Of a stretch of 64,000 nucleotides of DNA, positions 1 to 10,723 are shown piece by piece. The translations under genes and the position numbers were made by a program. Within the stretch, counting starts at the first letter, position 1; each line of letters begins with the position of its first letter. The notes under the pieces were generated by a model. That model saw only the letters and a list, made by a program, of their open reading frames with translations, was not told the DNA's origin and did no database searches. This DNA is from Tillus elongatus. Lineage: Eukaryota > Arthropoda > Insecta > Coleoptera > Cleridae. The stretch covers positions 139,566,173 through 139,630,172 of the forward strand of contig OZ023263.1 of the NCBI GenBank assembly GCA_964006375.1. The letters run 5' to 3'.

Positions 1-253
1 TTTTTTTAAATGCCTATAAATTTTGTTCGTTTCAACCTATAGGTCTAAATTTTGGTACATAGTTTACACCAAATTTGGCGGCCCTAACTTTGTTATTTCC
101 GAAAATATGAAAATTTTCCGAAAGAAAACACAACATTTTCCGGGAAAAACTGTGTCGATTTTCCTGGCTAACAAACCATTCTAAGCCATTTGCAAAAATA
201 AGGTACCCGTCCAATTTGATCGAAATCGGTCCATTATTTTTTGAGTTATTGGT

Positions 254-254
<1 letters not shown>
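1..254 (+). repeat. TA-tailed interspersed repeat, copy 1 (left end cut by window)
   Basis: This is the first of at least three copies of a repeat family that runs straight into a long TA tract. The others are at 17795-18395 and 19460-19928. Shared landmarks are 'ccaaatttgg' near 68, 'aaagaaaacacaacattttccg' near 120-140, 'gattttcctggctaacaaa' near 157-175, and 'cccattattttt' just before the TA tract. No ORF is conserved between copies, so it is probably a non-autonomous element. The class is unknown. Confidence 0.7.
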
Positions 255-256
<2 letters not shown>

Positions 257-348
<92 letters not shown>

Positions 349-359
349 AGGGTCTGTTT

Positions 360-441
<82 letters not shown>
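257..441. repeat. Double (TA)n microsatellite with inverted spacer
   Basis: Two TA tracts (about 257-346 and 362-441) are separated by 'ccagggtctgtttca'. The same spacer returns in reverse complement directly after the second tract at 441-455. A 24-bp inverted repeat (343-366 against 437-460) therefore encloses the second TA tract and could extrude as a hairpin or cruciform. The long Tyr/Ile ORFs across it are artefacts of the repeat. Confidence 0.9.
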
Positions 442-443
<2 letters not shown>

Positions 444-460
444 AAACAGACCCTGGATAT

Positions 461-967
461 GGGTTCTAGGAGGCCTAGTTCGCACTAATTTGAATTTTTT
501 TCTTAATTCAAAAGATCTCCTCATAAGTGAACTTTTTAAAGAAAATAACCAGTCAGTTAGGAACTACGGCGTCCAGGGCAAGCCCCCTAATTTTGCCTCC
601 ACCCTTACTCAAATTGATTCATATATTTTAAATTAATGGTTTTAGAGGCTTTAACAATCAATAATATGTCATTTTTATTCACTTAAAAACGATTAAAAAC
701 ACTCATCTATGCAACCTGCAAACATGTTAAAAATAAACATCAATATCTTTACAAAAATTATTTCAGTAATAAAATAACATTTGAGTCTTAAATAGTATAA
801 CATCAGGCATAACACACAGGTATTCACTATTGATGACAGATGAAAGTTCGTTAAAAAATTAAATCCACTACATCCACATCCAATAACTGCGGTTAAAAGC
901 TATACATTTTGAATTACCAATTCCTCATGATACTTTAAAATAATATATTTATCTAATTCTACTTCTG
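461..967. other. AT-rich non-coding stretch
   Basis: I see no convincing gene, RNA or named repeat here. The right edge leads into the direct repeat starting at 968. Confidence 0.5.
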
Positions 968-1474
968 AGTGAGATGTAAGACACGTTATTACACGTGTGC
1001 CACCTCGTTGTGGAACCAAGTAGTATGTTGTCACGGCAGCTCCAAATAACACGGAATGTTTTAAAATAGAGACTGTATACAACCAACTAACAATTCAGTA
1101 AATTGTCAGCCCTGGACCATTTCTTCCCCAATATAGGGACAAAGTATGTAAGGCTAGATGCATTCTCACCACAATTAGAACCGTAGACCGGTTTCGCTCT
1201 AATTATACCTCGTCAGTACGGCATACTAATTGCAGCGATAATACACCCATAAAGTACAACGGCTATGGTAGCCAGCCTCGCAAAACTAAGTGAGATGTAA
1301 GACACGTTTTAAACGTGTCGCCACCTTGTTGCGGAGCAAAGTAGTATGTTGCCACGGCAGCTCCAAATAACATGGAATGTTATAAAATTGATATTGTATA
1401 CAACCAACAATTCAGCAAATTGTCAGCATTGACCCATTTCTTCCCCAATATAGGGACAAAGTATGTAAGGCTAG
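968..1474 (+). repeat. Direct repeat pair, ~190 bp each
   Basis: 968-1157 and 1289-1474 are clearly homologous. Both start 'agtgagatgtaagacacgtt', share 'agtagtatgttg' and 'acggcagctccaaataaca', and end 'gggacaaagtatgtaaggctag'. They differ by scattered substitutions and small indels, so the pair is old. The 131 bp between them is not shared. No coding sequence is conserved across the two copies. They could be two copies of one element or a local tandem duplication with diverged spacers. Confidence 0.8.
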
Positions 1475-2630
1475 CTAATGATACTTTATACCATCTGACA
1501 ACCCTGTGCCGCTGTCATTTGCGTTTGCATTCTAGTATCTGCCAATCTGTCAATATCAGTCGCCAATCGACTCATTTTGCTAATTTATGATATGAACATG
1601 GTCTGTAAATATTCCTTGAATTAAGTTCGTGTATATAATGTTCATTTCTGTGTTAGACACATACTGATAATAATATTTTTATTGATAATTAATATTTATT
1701 GATAATTTTATATGGCATCATGACAAATAAGTTTTAAACTTGTGATTGTCAAAGGTAGGTACGATTTTGATAGTGTTATAACATAAATTTTTTGAATGAC
1801 ATTAATTACATAAATTTTGACATACGAAATAATGAATTTTCTTCTACTACTAACTTAATTTCTGAATTTTAGCTAGTGTCTTCACTCACAGAAAGACGCA
1901 AACCATTTAAAACGATCACTATTTTTACCTTTTGCTTCCTTCTCTTTGCTGATTTTTTTGCTATTTACTTTTAAAATTCTTCGCTGGGCTGGTGCGGTAA
2001 GTTAATTTTTTTTTTCTTCAAAATTTCTCTATTTTTCGCGGTACATCATTTCCCGTGCAGTTACCTATCGCTATATATTTCTCCTCTACAGTTACCTATC
2101 ACTATATATGTATCCGCAGATAACACTCCGCCGTGTGGCGGTTTTGCTTCGCTACTTCGTCGTGGGGTTTTTTATTCTGCTCCTGCATGCCTACAAACAT
2201 CCTCAATGCATAAGTCACATGAAAAACTTATTGTGCACAATCCACAAGAAAGTTACGGGAGCTGGTACGAATGCGGGGTAGAGAGCATTTGAAGGAAGTA
2301 TGGCTGCAAAATGTGAAAATGGCAGCTTCTGTAGGTCCGACTAAGCTGTTTTTTTTATATTTTACGCTAATATTTTCTTTTTCTTTTTCCCGACGCATCC
2401 CTATTCACTCCTGCTTCCGCAACTTTTTAGGAAATGTTTGCAACGCATTTTGCTTGTGGCTTGTGTATCCACTAATGGTTCTAAGGTTTCTGAAGAAAAA
2501 ATATGTAAAAACCCTCCGTGAGGTAAACTGGAAATCTACCAGATAAAATTTAATCTACTTGATTTGCTGCCTTTTTGATAAGAAAAATTACATTTCTGTT
2601 TGTGTCACTTGTTTTATTTGTTTTATTTAT
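1475..2630. other. Non-coding stretch with no recognised gene
   Basis: No supported gene. A short direct repeat ('cagttacctatc' followed by 'ctatatat') occurs twice about 30 bp apart near 2058-2108. An ORF of 91 codons at 2271-2546 has no recognisable motif, and I do not call it. Confidence 0.4.
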
Positions 2631-2948
2631 TCAACGTGTTATTGAACTTAAACGGTCAGATCTAACATTTAAAACGTAAAATAAAAAACACGTATTTTTC
2701 AGTTCTTTCGGATCGTGAGCAGCATTTTTGGAAATCTTCTTAACATCCTTGTCGTTTACGTTAGTTGGTGTGATTGTTGAAGTGTAATTAATATTTAAAC
2801 CAAGTTCCATAGATGGAGACCGACATCCGGATTTTTCGTCATCAACATTTAAATTACTTGAGCTGGATATCCAGCTAAATAATCTACTACTACTAGTACT
2901 ACCCGTGACACCATTCAAGTAAAGGGGTAGGCGCACCACAAAACCCAT
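2631..2948 (-). CDS. Hypothetical protein, 105 codons, unrecognised
   Basis: This is an open minus-strand frame with a serine- and asparagine-rich composition and no motif I recognise. The stop codon is followed at once by an AATAAA hexamer on the same strand (plus-strand 2624-2632 region), which is what a 3' end of a transcript could look like. No clear acceptor defines its 5' side, so it could be the last exon of a gene, part of an old element, or chance. A decayed LINE on the same strand begins just to the right, so it could also be that element's 3' sequence. Confidence 0.25.
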   Translation of the reverse strand: MGFVVRLPLYLNGVTGSTSSSRLFSWISSSSNLNVDDEKSGCRSPSMELGLNINYTSTITPTNVNDKDVKKISKNAAHDPKELKNTCFLFYVLNVRSDRLSSITR

Positions 2949-2999
2949 GCTACTTTTAACACCATGTTTCCATTAGTTTCTCTCCCCACATAATACTTT

Positions 3000-5130
3000 C
3001 AATTTTTCACATCCTTATATATTAGCATACACTGTTTCCTGTCAGGCAAACCTATAGCATCTTCCTCCTTTACTATCTCGCCCAGAATATTCGCCCAAGG
3101 TTTCCTGGCTCTTCCAATACTTCTTTTACCGTTAAGATTCGCTCAATACATTCCACTTGTCATGTTATCTTTACCCATTTGTTACATGTGCCCAAACCAT
3201 CAAAACTCATATTTACTTTCAGTAGACTTTTCCACATTACACTCGTTCAGAGCCCAACCACTTTCAACTTTATCCCTTCTTGTTTTACTCGCTACTCGTC
3301 TCAGGTACTCGATTGAGTTTCCTTACTTAATTCGCCTGACACACCAAACTTTTAAACACAACGGCACGGTTGTTACAAGTAAGCTGTTATACGCAGCGAC
3401 TTTGGCCTCTTTAGATATACATTCTCTCCTAGATATAATGGCCATAGCTCCCAGTACCTCTCTGCCTACATTTACCCTGCTTTCCATCTCAAAATCTATT
3501 GTTTCGTGATTTGAAAACACTCTTCCTAAATATTAAAATTCCTTTAAATCCTCCACCCGACTACCATTTATCAAGATGCAGCGATTTTCTCCATCCTTTT
3601 TATCAAACACCATAACTTTGATTTTATTTACGTTCACACGTTAATATATTTTAAGTGTTATTGTCATCAGAGGTATTTATTTTCATGCATTCTGCCTCCA
3701 GGCACACTTCTCTTACACATTTGTCCTTATATATGTTGAATAATCAAAGAAACATCACACATTCTTGTTTAACACTCTGTTTATTTCTTAAATACTCACT
3801 GAGCTTTTCATTAAATCTCACAAATTCTCTACTGTCATTATCGTAGCTCGACTTATATAATCATCCACACCATATTCTTCCTAAATGCTCCAGATTTTAT
3901 GCCTATTTACCCTATAATACACTTTCTCAAAATTTACAACCGTGCATGATACCTTCTTTCGAATATTTAAGCATTTCTCAACCATTTGCTAGAGTAAGAT
4001 TATTTGATCAATATAGCCCTTCCGCCATGAGCCCACACTGAACATTCAAAATCTTCCCTTCCGTCACCTGCCTCTTTTATTCTATCAGTACTCTCCTAAA
4101 TAGCTCAGCTACAATAAAAAGTAACGAATTGCTAGTTCATTTTCCCTTAAATTTCCACTTCATTGGTACTTGAGCTGTTCTTTGCATAGCTTTAATAACT
4201 CACATAGCCAGACAGCCGACTTTCAGCGTCCATACCCCTTAATTTCACCATGAATGTTATTAATACTTGTTGCTTCCCCATACTATAATATCCTGATCTC
4301 TATTTCAAACTCGTGCATTTTAACGGGTCAAGTTCTGCCTGACTTGCAGTCATCAGAGGGTACTGATAACTCCTCTCGCTTCCATAGCGTTTCTACAATA
4401 TTTTTCTGCAACAGTCTCTCATACTTTCTTGTTCCATACCATGCTTCCATTATGTGTTTTCACCCCAGTCATAGTATTTCTTCCGGTTTGTCTTACCGTT
4501 TTTATCCACTCCCTAAACAATTTAACAATTTTTAATTTTCTTCAAAATCATTCTGTATTTTTCCAGCATCTCGTTGACAACTAGTACTCGTTATCACCAA
4601 TTATTCGTTTGCACTTAGTTTTCAGTTTTGTGTACTCAGCCAGGCCTTTGTCTTTCTCACATACATACTTGGCATTCAACAGTCTTCTACATGGTTCCTT
4701 TTTATGATCCACAGCATCCCTTACTTTTTGATTCCACCACGCATCTCTCTTAAAACATCAAATTCTTGCTTTACTACAGGCTTCTTTTGCACATATAATT
4801 TTCAGATATTCATTTACTTTCCACAATGGAGTTTGAGATGTGTTTGCTCCATAGTACGTTCAATTTAGTGATTCTTTTTCTAATAGAGCATACAGTTCCT
4901 TTTTCTCAGGCCTTAAAAGTATTCTTACCTTGATACTCATTTGAGTTTCTTGTTTCTCCATTCCTTTTATTCATTCTTGTCCAATTTTTATTTGAAGCAC
5001 TATAAGAAAATGGTGTGATCCACATTCAGGACATCGCATATCTTTAATATCCTTTAACAATAAGCGCAGTCTCTCATCATACACAATGTAGTCTAGTATA
5101 ATTTTATATCACCCCTATGCCATGTATACT
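3000..5130 (-). pseudogene. Decayed non-LTR retrotransposon (LINE) reverse transcriptase
   Basis: Read on the minus strand, this region yields broken pieces of a LINE ORF2 in the expected order. Near 4700 there is a connector-like 'DAWWNQKV' followed by a Lys-rich stretch. Near 3900-3960 there is an RT motif resembling 'FEKAFDRVNR', here 'FEKVYYRVNRHKIW', so the usual Asp is Tyr. Near 3330-3520 there is a C-terminal segment 'ESRVNVGREVLGAM' and 'SKEAKVAAYNSLLV' typical of RTs of this type. Near 3200 there is a 'WFGHM' motif. Stops and frameshifts interrupt all frames, so it is dead. The clade is uncertain; it resembles RTE/CR1/L2-type elements, judged only from motif memory. Confidence 0.7.
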
Positions 5131-5814
5131 TGCGGATATTTATGTATATAAACCACATATTCGATATAAACATGCTATTTTCCAGACACCCATTAATTAA
5201 TCAGTCTCCACTCTGATTAACTGTGGCACTACTTTATCTGTTTAATTGATACTTACACCCATCTACTCGTTTATATCTCCGTCAATATTTGCTCTTTTAC
5301 CCGTTTTTCACATGTTACTGCTTTAATGGCATGTTGAGTAATTTAAGACGCTATAATGCAAGCAATTTATTTCCAGGTACTGAACGACCAGTATCTCAGC
5401 TGCAGAGACAGTACATAAAGCCCACCACCGCGTTAACCGCGCCGACCACTAGAAGCCAAACAGATCCATGCAGGCAGCTGCGAAACTACTGTTGAATCAT
5501 CTATCTGACAATGTTTGATTTTCGTCTTTGTGCACTTTTCTTAATTTTTTTTTAAATCCAACCCTGGCGTTTTTGGTAGCATTCTAATTTCGAAATAAAA
5601 CAGTTTATTTATTTTGTTAATTTATGAAAGAATAAATTGAACTTAGTTGCCTTAAGACTTGAGCTACAAAACGGGTTTAGGTGTAAATGTTATGAACCCA
5701 AATCAAAATAAAACAAAACAAATGCGTCTGCTACCTTACGTGTAGGAGAGTCGGAAGAAGAAATTGAGCATTGAAGAGACTGCGAACAATACTGCTGCCA
5801 GTGCAGATCTCACG
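5131..5814. other. Spacer between the LINE remnant and the Gypsy LTR
   Basis: Nothing recognised. The 68-codon ORF at 5289-5495 has no motif and I do not support it. Confidence 0.4.
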
Positions 5815-6230
5815 CGAGATAATAGGAGTCACAACAAGGGGCCTTTATACTACAAAGTCACCTTCCCACAGTCAGGACAGCCGAGTCAGCAAGAATATTG
5901 GAGGCACCGGCAAGCATGCAGGCTCAGACCAGCAAGATAGACGGAATATCACTCGTGAGAATCTACATCAGCAAATCCAAAGTCACCTCTAGAGACAATA
6001 GTGCCACGCCTGGAGGGTAGTTTACAAATAGACTGCTCACAAGGATACAACCGTTGATTCATGTTCCGAGTTAGTAGACTCTGCACATCGCGTGCTAGAC
6101 TTTATATCACTTGTATGTTGATAGTCATATTTAACCTTATTTTATATTATTCATTTTTGTATTAATTATTAATTGTTCAAAGAGTAAATAAATTGTTTGA
6201 AAAAATAAAACGTCTTAACCGTAAAGTTAA
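5815..6230 (+). repeat. 5' LTR of the plus-strand Gypsy element
   Basis: The right end is fixed by the primer binding site at 6232. The left end is approximate. It is set by homology to the 3' LTR piece of the minus-strand element, read in reverse at 10698 down to 10499. Shared blocks include 'gcctttata', 'caggacagc' followed by 'gagtcagca', 'atagacggaatat' and 'ccaaagtca'. U3, R and U5 limits cannot be set by eye. Confidence 0.7.
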
Positions 6231-6231
6231 G

Positions 6232-6246
6232 TGGCGCAGTCGATAG
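6232..6246 (+). promoter_or_regulatory. Primer binding site, tRNA-Ser type
   Basis: 'tggcgcagtcgatag' directly follows the LTR. It matches the serine-tRNA PBS known from 17.6/297-type errantiviruses with one difference (usual form ...gtcggtag). Confidence 0.8.
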
Positions 6247-6570
6247 TATTGGTTATAAAACAGAACGCATATTGATTTTTAAGCGTATCGACGCCTAATA
6301 ACCAATTCGAGCCAAGTAAGAGCAGAAACAGTAGTCAAGCAGAGCCAAATGAGAGCAGAAACCATCGTATTATGCTAAGTTTACTGCTATCCCATTTTTT
6401 CATTTCCTACATAATTTTTATGTATATGTGTTGTATTGAAATGTTATATGTGTGATTCTGAAAAAGAATCACAAAGTTTATCTAATATAGAATATATATT
6501 TAGATCGATCAGTATTAGCGATAATAAGATAACAGGAAGCAATTTAAATAGTAATAGTAATAGTAGCAAC

Positions 6571-7566
6571 ATGACAGACCAATTCAAATATTTTTTCCTT
6601 AAGGCTATCCCAGAGTTTGATGGTCAACCAGCCAATGTAGGCAACTTCTTGAAATCTTGTGACTTGGTCATGGATCAGTTCTACGTAGCAAACGAGAATT
6701 TGTATATGAACCATTTTTTATTAAATTATATACAGACGAAATTAAGAGGAACAGCACGGCTTATCGTGAATACCAAAATAATTGATTCGTGGGCAGATCT
6801 GAGAAGTGCTATTGTACAGAGCTTTACAGACCAGCTAGACGACAATAGTCTATTAGCAGAAATGCTGACGCTGAAACAACGTAATGCGGAGGACGCATTG
6901 TCGTTCGCTAACAGATGCCGTCATATAGAGCAATTACTCATTTCAAATTTAATCGCAAACGAACATAACGAAGGTATAAGGTTAATTAAAATAGACATTT
7001 ACCAGAACAAGACTTTAAAAGCATTCCTGGGGGGATTATGAAATCCGATGGGCATTGTGCTTAGGAATAGGAACCCCGAGATCATAGAACATGCCTTAAA
7101 ATTTGTATTTGCTGGAGAAAATTTCGATTATAGAGACAAAACGGTACATAAAAATTTCAATAATAATAAACTGGAAGGACAAAACCGTACATTTTTCCAG
7201 AAGCAAAATAACTCACCTTTTTATAACGTACAATTCCAAAGGCCATTTCAAAATAATTTTAGACCATTTCAACAAAACAATAATCAACAAATTAATCAAC
7301 AACATTTCCAACCCAGACAGAATCAGCAATTCGTACCTAAACCAAATTTTTGAAATCAATATAGAAGACCTAATTTTCATAACCAGGTAAATCCAAACGG
7401 AAGACCCAATTTAGGGCAAAACATAAAAAGAACGTACCCGGAACCGATGGAATTAGGCAGCTCGAACTCGAGACTGTCCCATCAACCACAGAAGCACGTA
7501 TTTCACCTGAATAATACAGAATTTCTTGATAATGAATTAAATGACGATATAAATAATGTAAATTAG
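6571..7566 (+). pseudogene. gag: Gypsy gag (broken)
   Basis: Gag forms the virus-like particle. A single frame can be followed from the Met at 6571 (an upstream Met at 6436 is also in frame) to 7566. It is interrupted by TGA at 7039-7041 and TGA at 7351-7353. The first part reads 'FLKAIPEFDGQPANVGNF', typical of errantivirus capsid N-termini. After about 7150 the sequence becomes a Gln/Asn-rich, low-complexity tail and closes with 'EPMELGSS', a motif common near errantivirus gag C-termini. No CCHC knuckle is visible, which is normal for this group. The two stops mean no full Gag can be made. Confidence 0.8.
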
Positions 7567-7689
7567 GAATTAAACCAGGAACCAGGAACCAGCAGAAATA
7601 TATGACATTCAACAACAAAATTTTCCGGTTGCCAGTACGTCAACTCACGAAACATAGTATATGTACATAATATTAATCAGTTAAGCCTG

Positions 7690-8274
7690 TTACCTTATAT
7701 AGAACTTAAAGAAATTCAATGCAAATTGTTATTATATTCGGGCTCTTCGAAAAATCTCTTGAATCCCGTAGTAGCTTATTATAATTTTTCAGACAAAGTA
7801 TACACTGATCCTTTTGTTATACGTACAGCTCACGGTACGTCAAAACATTTAAAACGTGCAAATATTAAACTCAGTTCAATTTCAGATAAGACACAAGAAT
7901 TCTGTCTTTTTAATTTTAACGAGAACTATTCGGGCCTTTTAGGAATTGAAGTTCTTACGCTGAATGAAGCCAATATTGATTTTAAAAATCAAATACAGCA
8001 CATGGGCAACAAATGCATTAAAATAAGATATCCACAATTAAATAACGATAATCAATCGGTAAAGATAGAAATCAAATCAGAAGGTTTACTATCATCAGAA
8101 AACCCAATAGATTTAAATAATACTATAACAGGAGAATATTTTAAGCATAATAGGGAACCTGACCTAGTGAACCATATATTAATGGACACTAAACAAGGAT
8201 ACGTAAACCCACACAATCAACAAGTCAGCAGATTACACAGTACGCTTTCAAAGAGCCAGACAATAAACACATAG
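7690..8274 (+). pseudogene. Gypsy protease region (catalytic Asp lost)
   Basis: This lies in the same frame as gag. The retropepsin active site should read D-S/T-G. Here codon 7735-7737 is Tyr, giving 'LLYSGSSKNL', so the catalytic Asp is missing. Downstream, 'GLLGIEVLT' fits the second conserved retropepsin block (G-[IL]-[DE]). The frame ends at 8274 and homology to the linker of the minus-strand element continues in another frame, so a frameshift separates it from RT. Confidence 0.75.
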
Positions 8275-8389
8275 CACGTAAGCCAGTCATTAAAAAAGAT
8301 AGCATTGTACAGGCACTTCAAATGAATAATACGAATATCAGGAATACGGGGGGAATCAAAAACGAACTAACACTGAAGACGCAATAATT

Positions 8390-9064
8390 GAACAAATAGA
8401 TACGGATTACTTAAAGGATGAGGAACAACAATTATTATTTTCAAATAAAGAGGAACCATTGACGCACACCAATGCGATAAAGCATAGAATAAGGACGATC
8501 GACGACATACCCGTCCATTCCAAATTATATAGATACCCTGACGTACATAAACCAGAAGTAGACCGACAAATAATTGACATGCTAAAACAAAAAATCAGCC
8601 ACAGCCCATATAGCTCACCTATTTGGGTTATATCGAAAAAAATGGACAAGTCAAATAAACAAAAATGGAGAATTGTGGTGGACTATAGAAAACTAAATGA
8701 GAAAACCATACCAGACAGACACCCAATTCCCAAAATTGACGAAAAACTGGACAAAATTGGTCGAGCCCAATATTTTTCGACAATCGATTTGATCTCTGGA
8801 TATCACCAAATTGAAATGGACCCCAGGGACAAAGAAAAAACAGCGTTTACCACGGATACAGGCCATTGGGCGTACACCAGAATGCCGTTCGGGTTACCAG
8901 GAGCTCCAGCAACCTTTTCCAGGCTCATGCAGAACGTATTAGAGCGTGTAATTGGACAAACATGCCTTGTATACATGGATGACGTCATAGTTTTCTCCAC
9001 ATCATTACAAGAGCATATAGAGAAACCAAAATTGGTATTCGAGCGCTCAGACAAAGCAACTTAA
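8390..9064 (+). pseudogene. pol: Gypsy reverse transcriptase fingers and palm
   Basis: RT copies the element RNA into DNA. The frame contains 'WRIVVDYRKLNEKT', 'FSTIDLISGYHQIEM' (first catalytic Asp region), 'MPFGLPGAP' and the catalytic 'YMDD' at 8972-8983, all intact. Compared with the minus-strand copy, about ten residues are missing near 8440, in the segment equivalent to 'LLSEYQDIF'. The frame is lost at about 9045-9060, where the thumb continues in another frame from 9061. Confidence 0.9.
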
Positions 9065-10275
9065 AGATCCAGCTAGACAAAAGCGATTTCCTAAAGAAGG
9101 AAGCCGAGTTTCTGGGACACGTAGTCAGCCCAGACGGAATCCGTCCGAATCCAAGAAAACTGGACGCAATAAAGAAATTTCCGATACCAAAAACCCCTAA
9201 AGAAATTAAATCATTTTTAGGACTAGTGGGATACTACCGTAAATTTATAGAAAACTTTGCACACGTCACGAAACCACTAACTAAATGCTTAAAAAAGAAT
9301 TCTAAAATAGTTGTTAACAACGAAGAGTGCATTACTGCCTTTAACTCGTGTAAAGACATCATAATGAACTCACCTGTGCTAATACCAGCCGATTTCTCTA
9401 AAGATTTTTTATTAACAACTGACGCTTCAAATGTAACGATAGCGGGTATAACGAGCCAAGGTGAACCAAATTCGGACCACCCGATAGCTTACGCCAGTCG
9501 TACATTGAATGAAACAGAATCTGGGTACAGCACGATAAAAAAGGAGTTGTTAGCCATCGTGTGCGCAACAAATTATTTCAGACCATATTTGTATGGACGT
9601 AAATTCACTATATATACAGACCATAAACCGTTGAAATGGCTATTTTCCTTAAAACAACCAAATTTAAAATTACTTCCTTGGAGACTAAAATTAGAAGAAT
9701 ACGAATTCAAAATCGAGTCTAAAAAAGGAAAGCTGAACTGCGCAGCATATGCACTTTCTAAAGTAGAGATATACCCAATGAATATAGATAATCAATCAAT
9801 GGCCAATAATAATGACGAGGACGAGGAAATAATAGAAATAGACGATTACGAAACAGCCAATTCAAATGCAGACTCCCACTCAGCACCCGGTATACCGATT
9901 CTAGAAGAAGAAATTGTTAACAGCAAAACCAATCAAATAGTTTTCAAAAATATAGACAAACCGGAAATATTCTCAGTCAGGAAGGACAAACGAAATGTTA
10001 TCTATGCAAACTTTAATTTAGATGGCCCCAACCAAATAGAAAAATTTATAAAAGAATACTGTTTACCCCAAAGGATATATTGTGTTTTTGTAAATGAGCA
10101 AGATTACGAACTAGTAAGTTCGGCAATGAATAAAAATGGTAATAACGTGGAATCACCCAAATTTTATAAATGTTTAGAAATTAGGGAGGAAATTAAGGAT
10201 AACGAGTTAACAGAGATGATCATGAAATATCATGAGTGTAAGAGTAATCATCGGGGGCGGAAGAAACATACCTGA
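9061..10275 (+). pseudogene. pol: Gypsy RT thumb, RNase H and linker
   Basis: Continuation of Pol after a frameshift. '[17 protein letters not shown]' is the RT connection. RNase H follows with 'LLTTDASN' (first Asp), 'KELLAIV' (Glu) and 'TIYTDHKPL' (second Asp). The last catalytic Asp, in the usual 'ADALSR' block, is Tyr at 9748-9750 ('AAYALSK'), so RNase H should be inactive. An acidic linker and the start of the integrase zinc domain ('MKYHECKSNHRG') follow before the frame closes at 10275. Confidence 0.85.
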
Positions 10276-10497
10276 GAATAAAGAAGAAGTACTACTATCC
10301 CAATTTAAAGAAACATATAGAAGAGTATGTAAGAAATTGTGAATTATGTAAGACGTGCAAGTATAACAGAAACCCTGTACAAATAGCATTAGAACACACT
10401 CACACAGCATCCAAGCCTTTAGAAAAAATACATGTAGATACATTCCAAATTGAACAAGCCATCTTCTTAACAATACTAGATCCATTTAGTAAATTTA
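10272..10497 (+). pseudogene. pol: Gypsy integrase N-terminus (truncated)
   Basis: After a frameshift this gives the second half of the HHCC zinc domain ('CELCKTC') and the first part of the catalytic core, including 'HVDTFQIE' (first core Asp) and 'LDPFSKF'. The homology stops at 10497, where the minus-strand copy continues with another 60 residues of core. The second Asp and Glu are therefore absent. Confidence 0.85.
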
Positions 10498-10498
10498 G

Positions 10499-10698
10499 GT
10501 GAACAATCTATTTATAGCAAATCCCGCAGGCTGACTTTGGTTTTGCTGACGCTGTTTCCCACGTGTAATATTCCGTCTATTCTGTCGTTCTCAGCTTGCT
10601 CGCTTGAAGGCGCCTTCAATCTTCATGCTGACTCAGCTGTCCTGTTCGTGGAAAGGTGACCTGTTGGTATAAAGGCCTATTGTTGTGGCTCTATTTAT
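10499..10698 (-). repeat. Truncated 3' LTR of the minus-strand Gypsy element
   Basis: About 200 bp is homologous in reverse to 5815-6050 of the plus-copy LTR. It begins next to the polypurine tract at 10699-10713 and is cut at 10499, directly against the broken integrase of the other element. Confidence 0.75.
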
Positions 10699-10713
10699 CT
10701 CCTCCCCTTTTTG
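10699..10713 (-). promoter_or_regulatory. Polypurine tract of the minus-strand Gypsy element
   Basis: On the minus strand this reads 'aaaaaggggaggaga', placed between the env stop near 10724 and the LTR. That is the expected position for the plus-strand primer of reverse transcription. Confidence 0.7.
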
Positions 10714-10723
10714 AAAAAAGAAG

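Larger units (their letters stand above)
5815..10497 (+). mobile_element. Truncated Gypsy/errantivirus-like LTR retrotransposon, plus strand
   Basis: An endogenous LTR retrotransposon with the order 5' LTR, PBS, gag, protease, RT, RNase H, then an integrase cut off at 10497. Its Pol is closely similar in type to Drosophila 17.6/297-like Gypsy elements. The element is inactive. There are in-frame stops in gag, a frameshift between protease and RT and another after the RT palm, the catalytic Asp is lost in protease and in RNase H, and the integrase core, any env and the 3' LTR are missing. The right edge abuts the 3' LTR of a minus-strand relative (10499-14953), so the pair is tail to tail. Protein-level differences between the two copies show they are not a recent duplicate. 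Confidence 0.9.

Noticed and set aside
241..524. ORFs of 67-92 codons of Tyr-Ile repeats
   Set aside because: They are translations of TA microsatellites. The same applies at 18210-18558.
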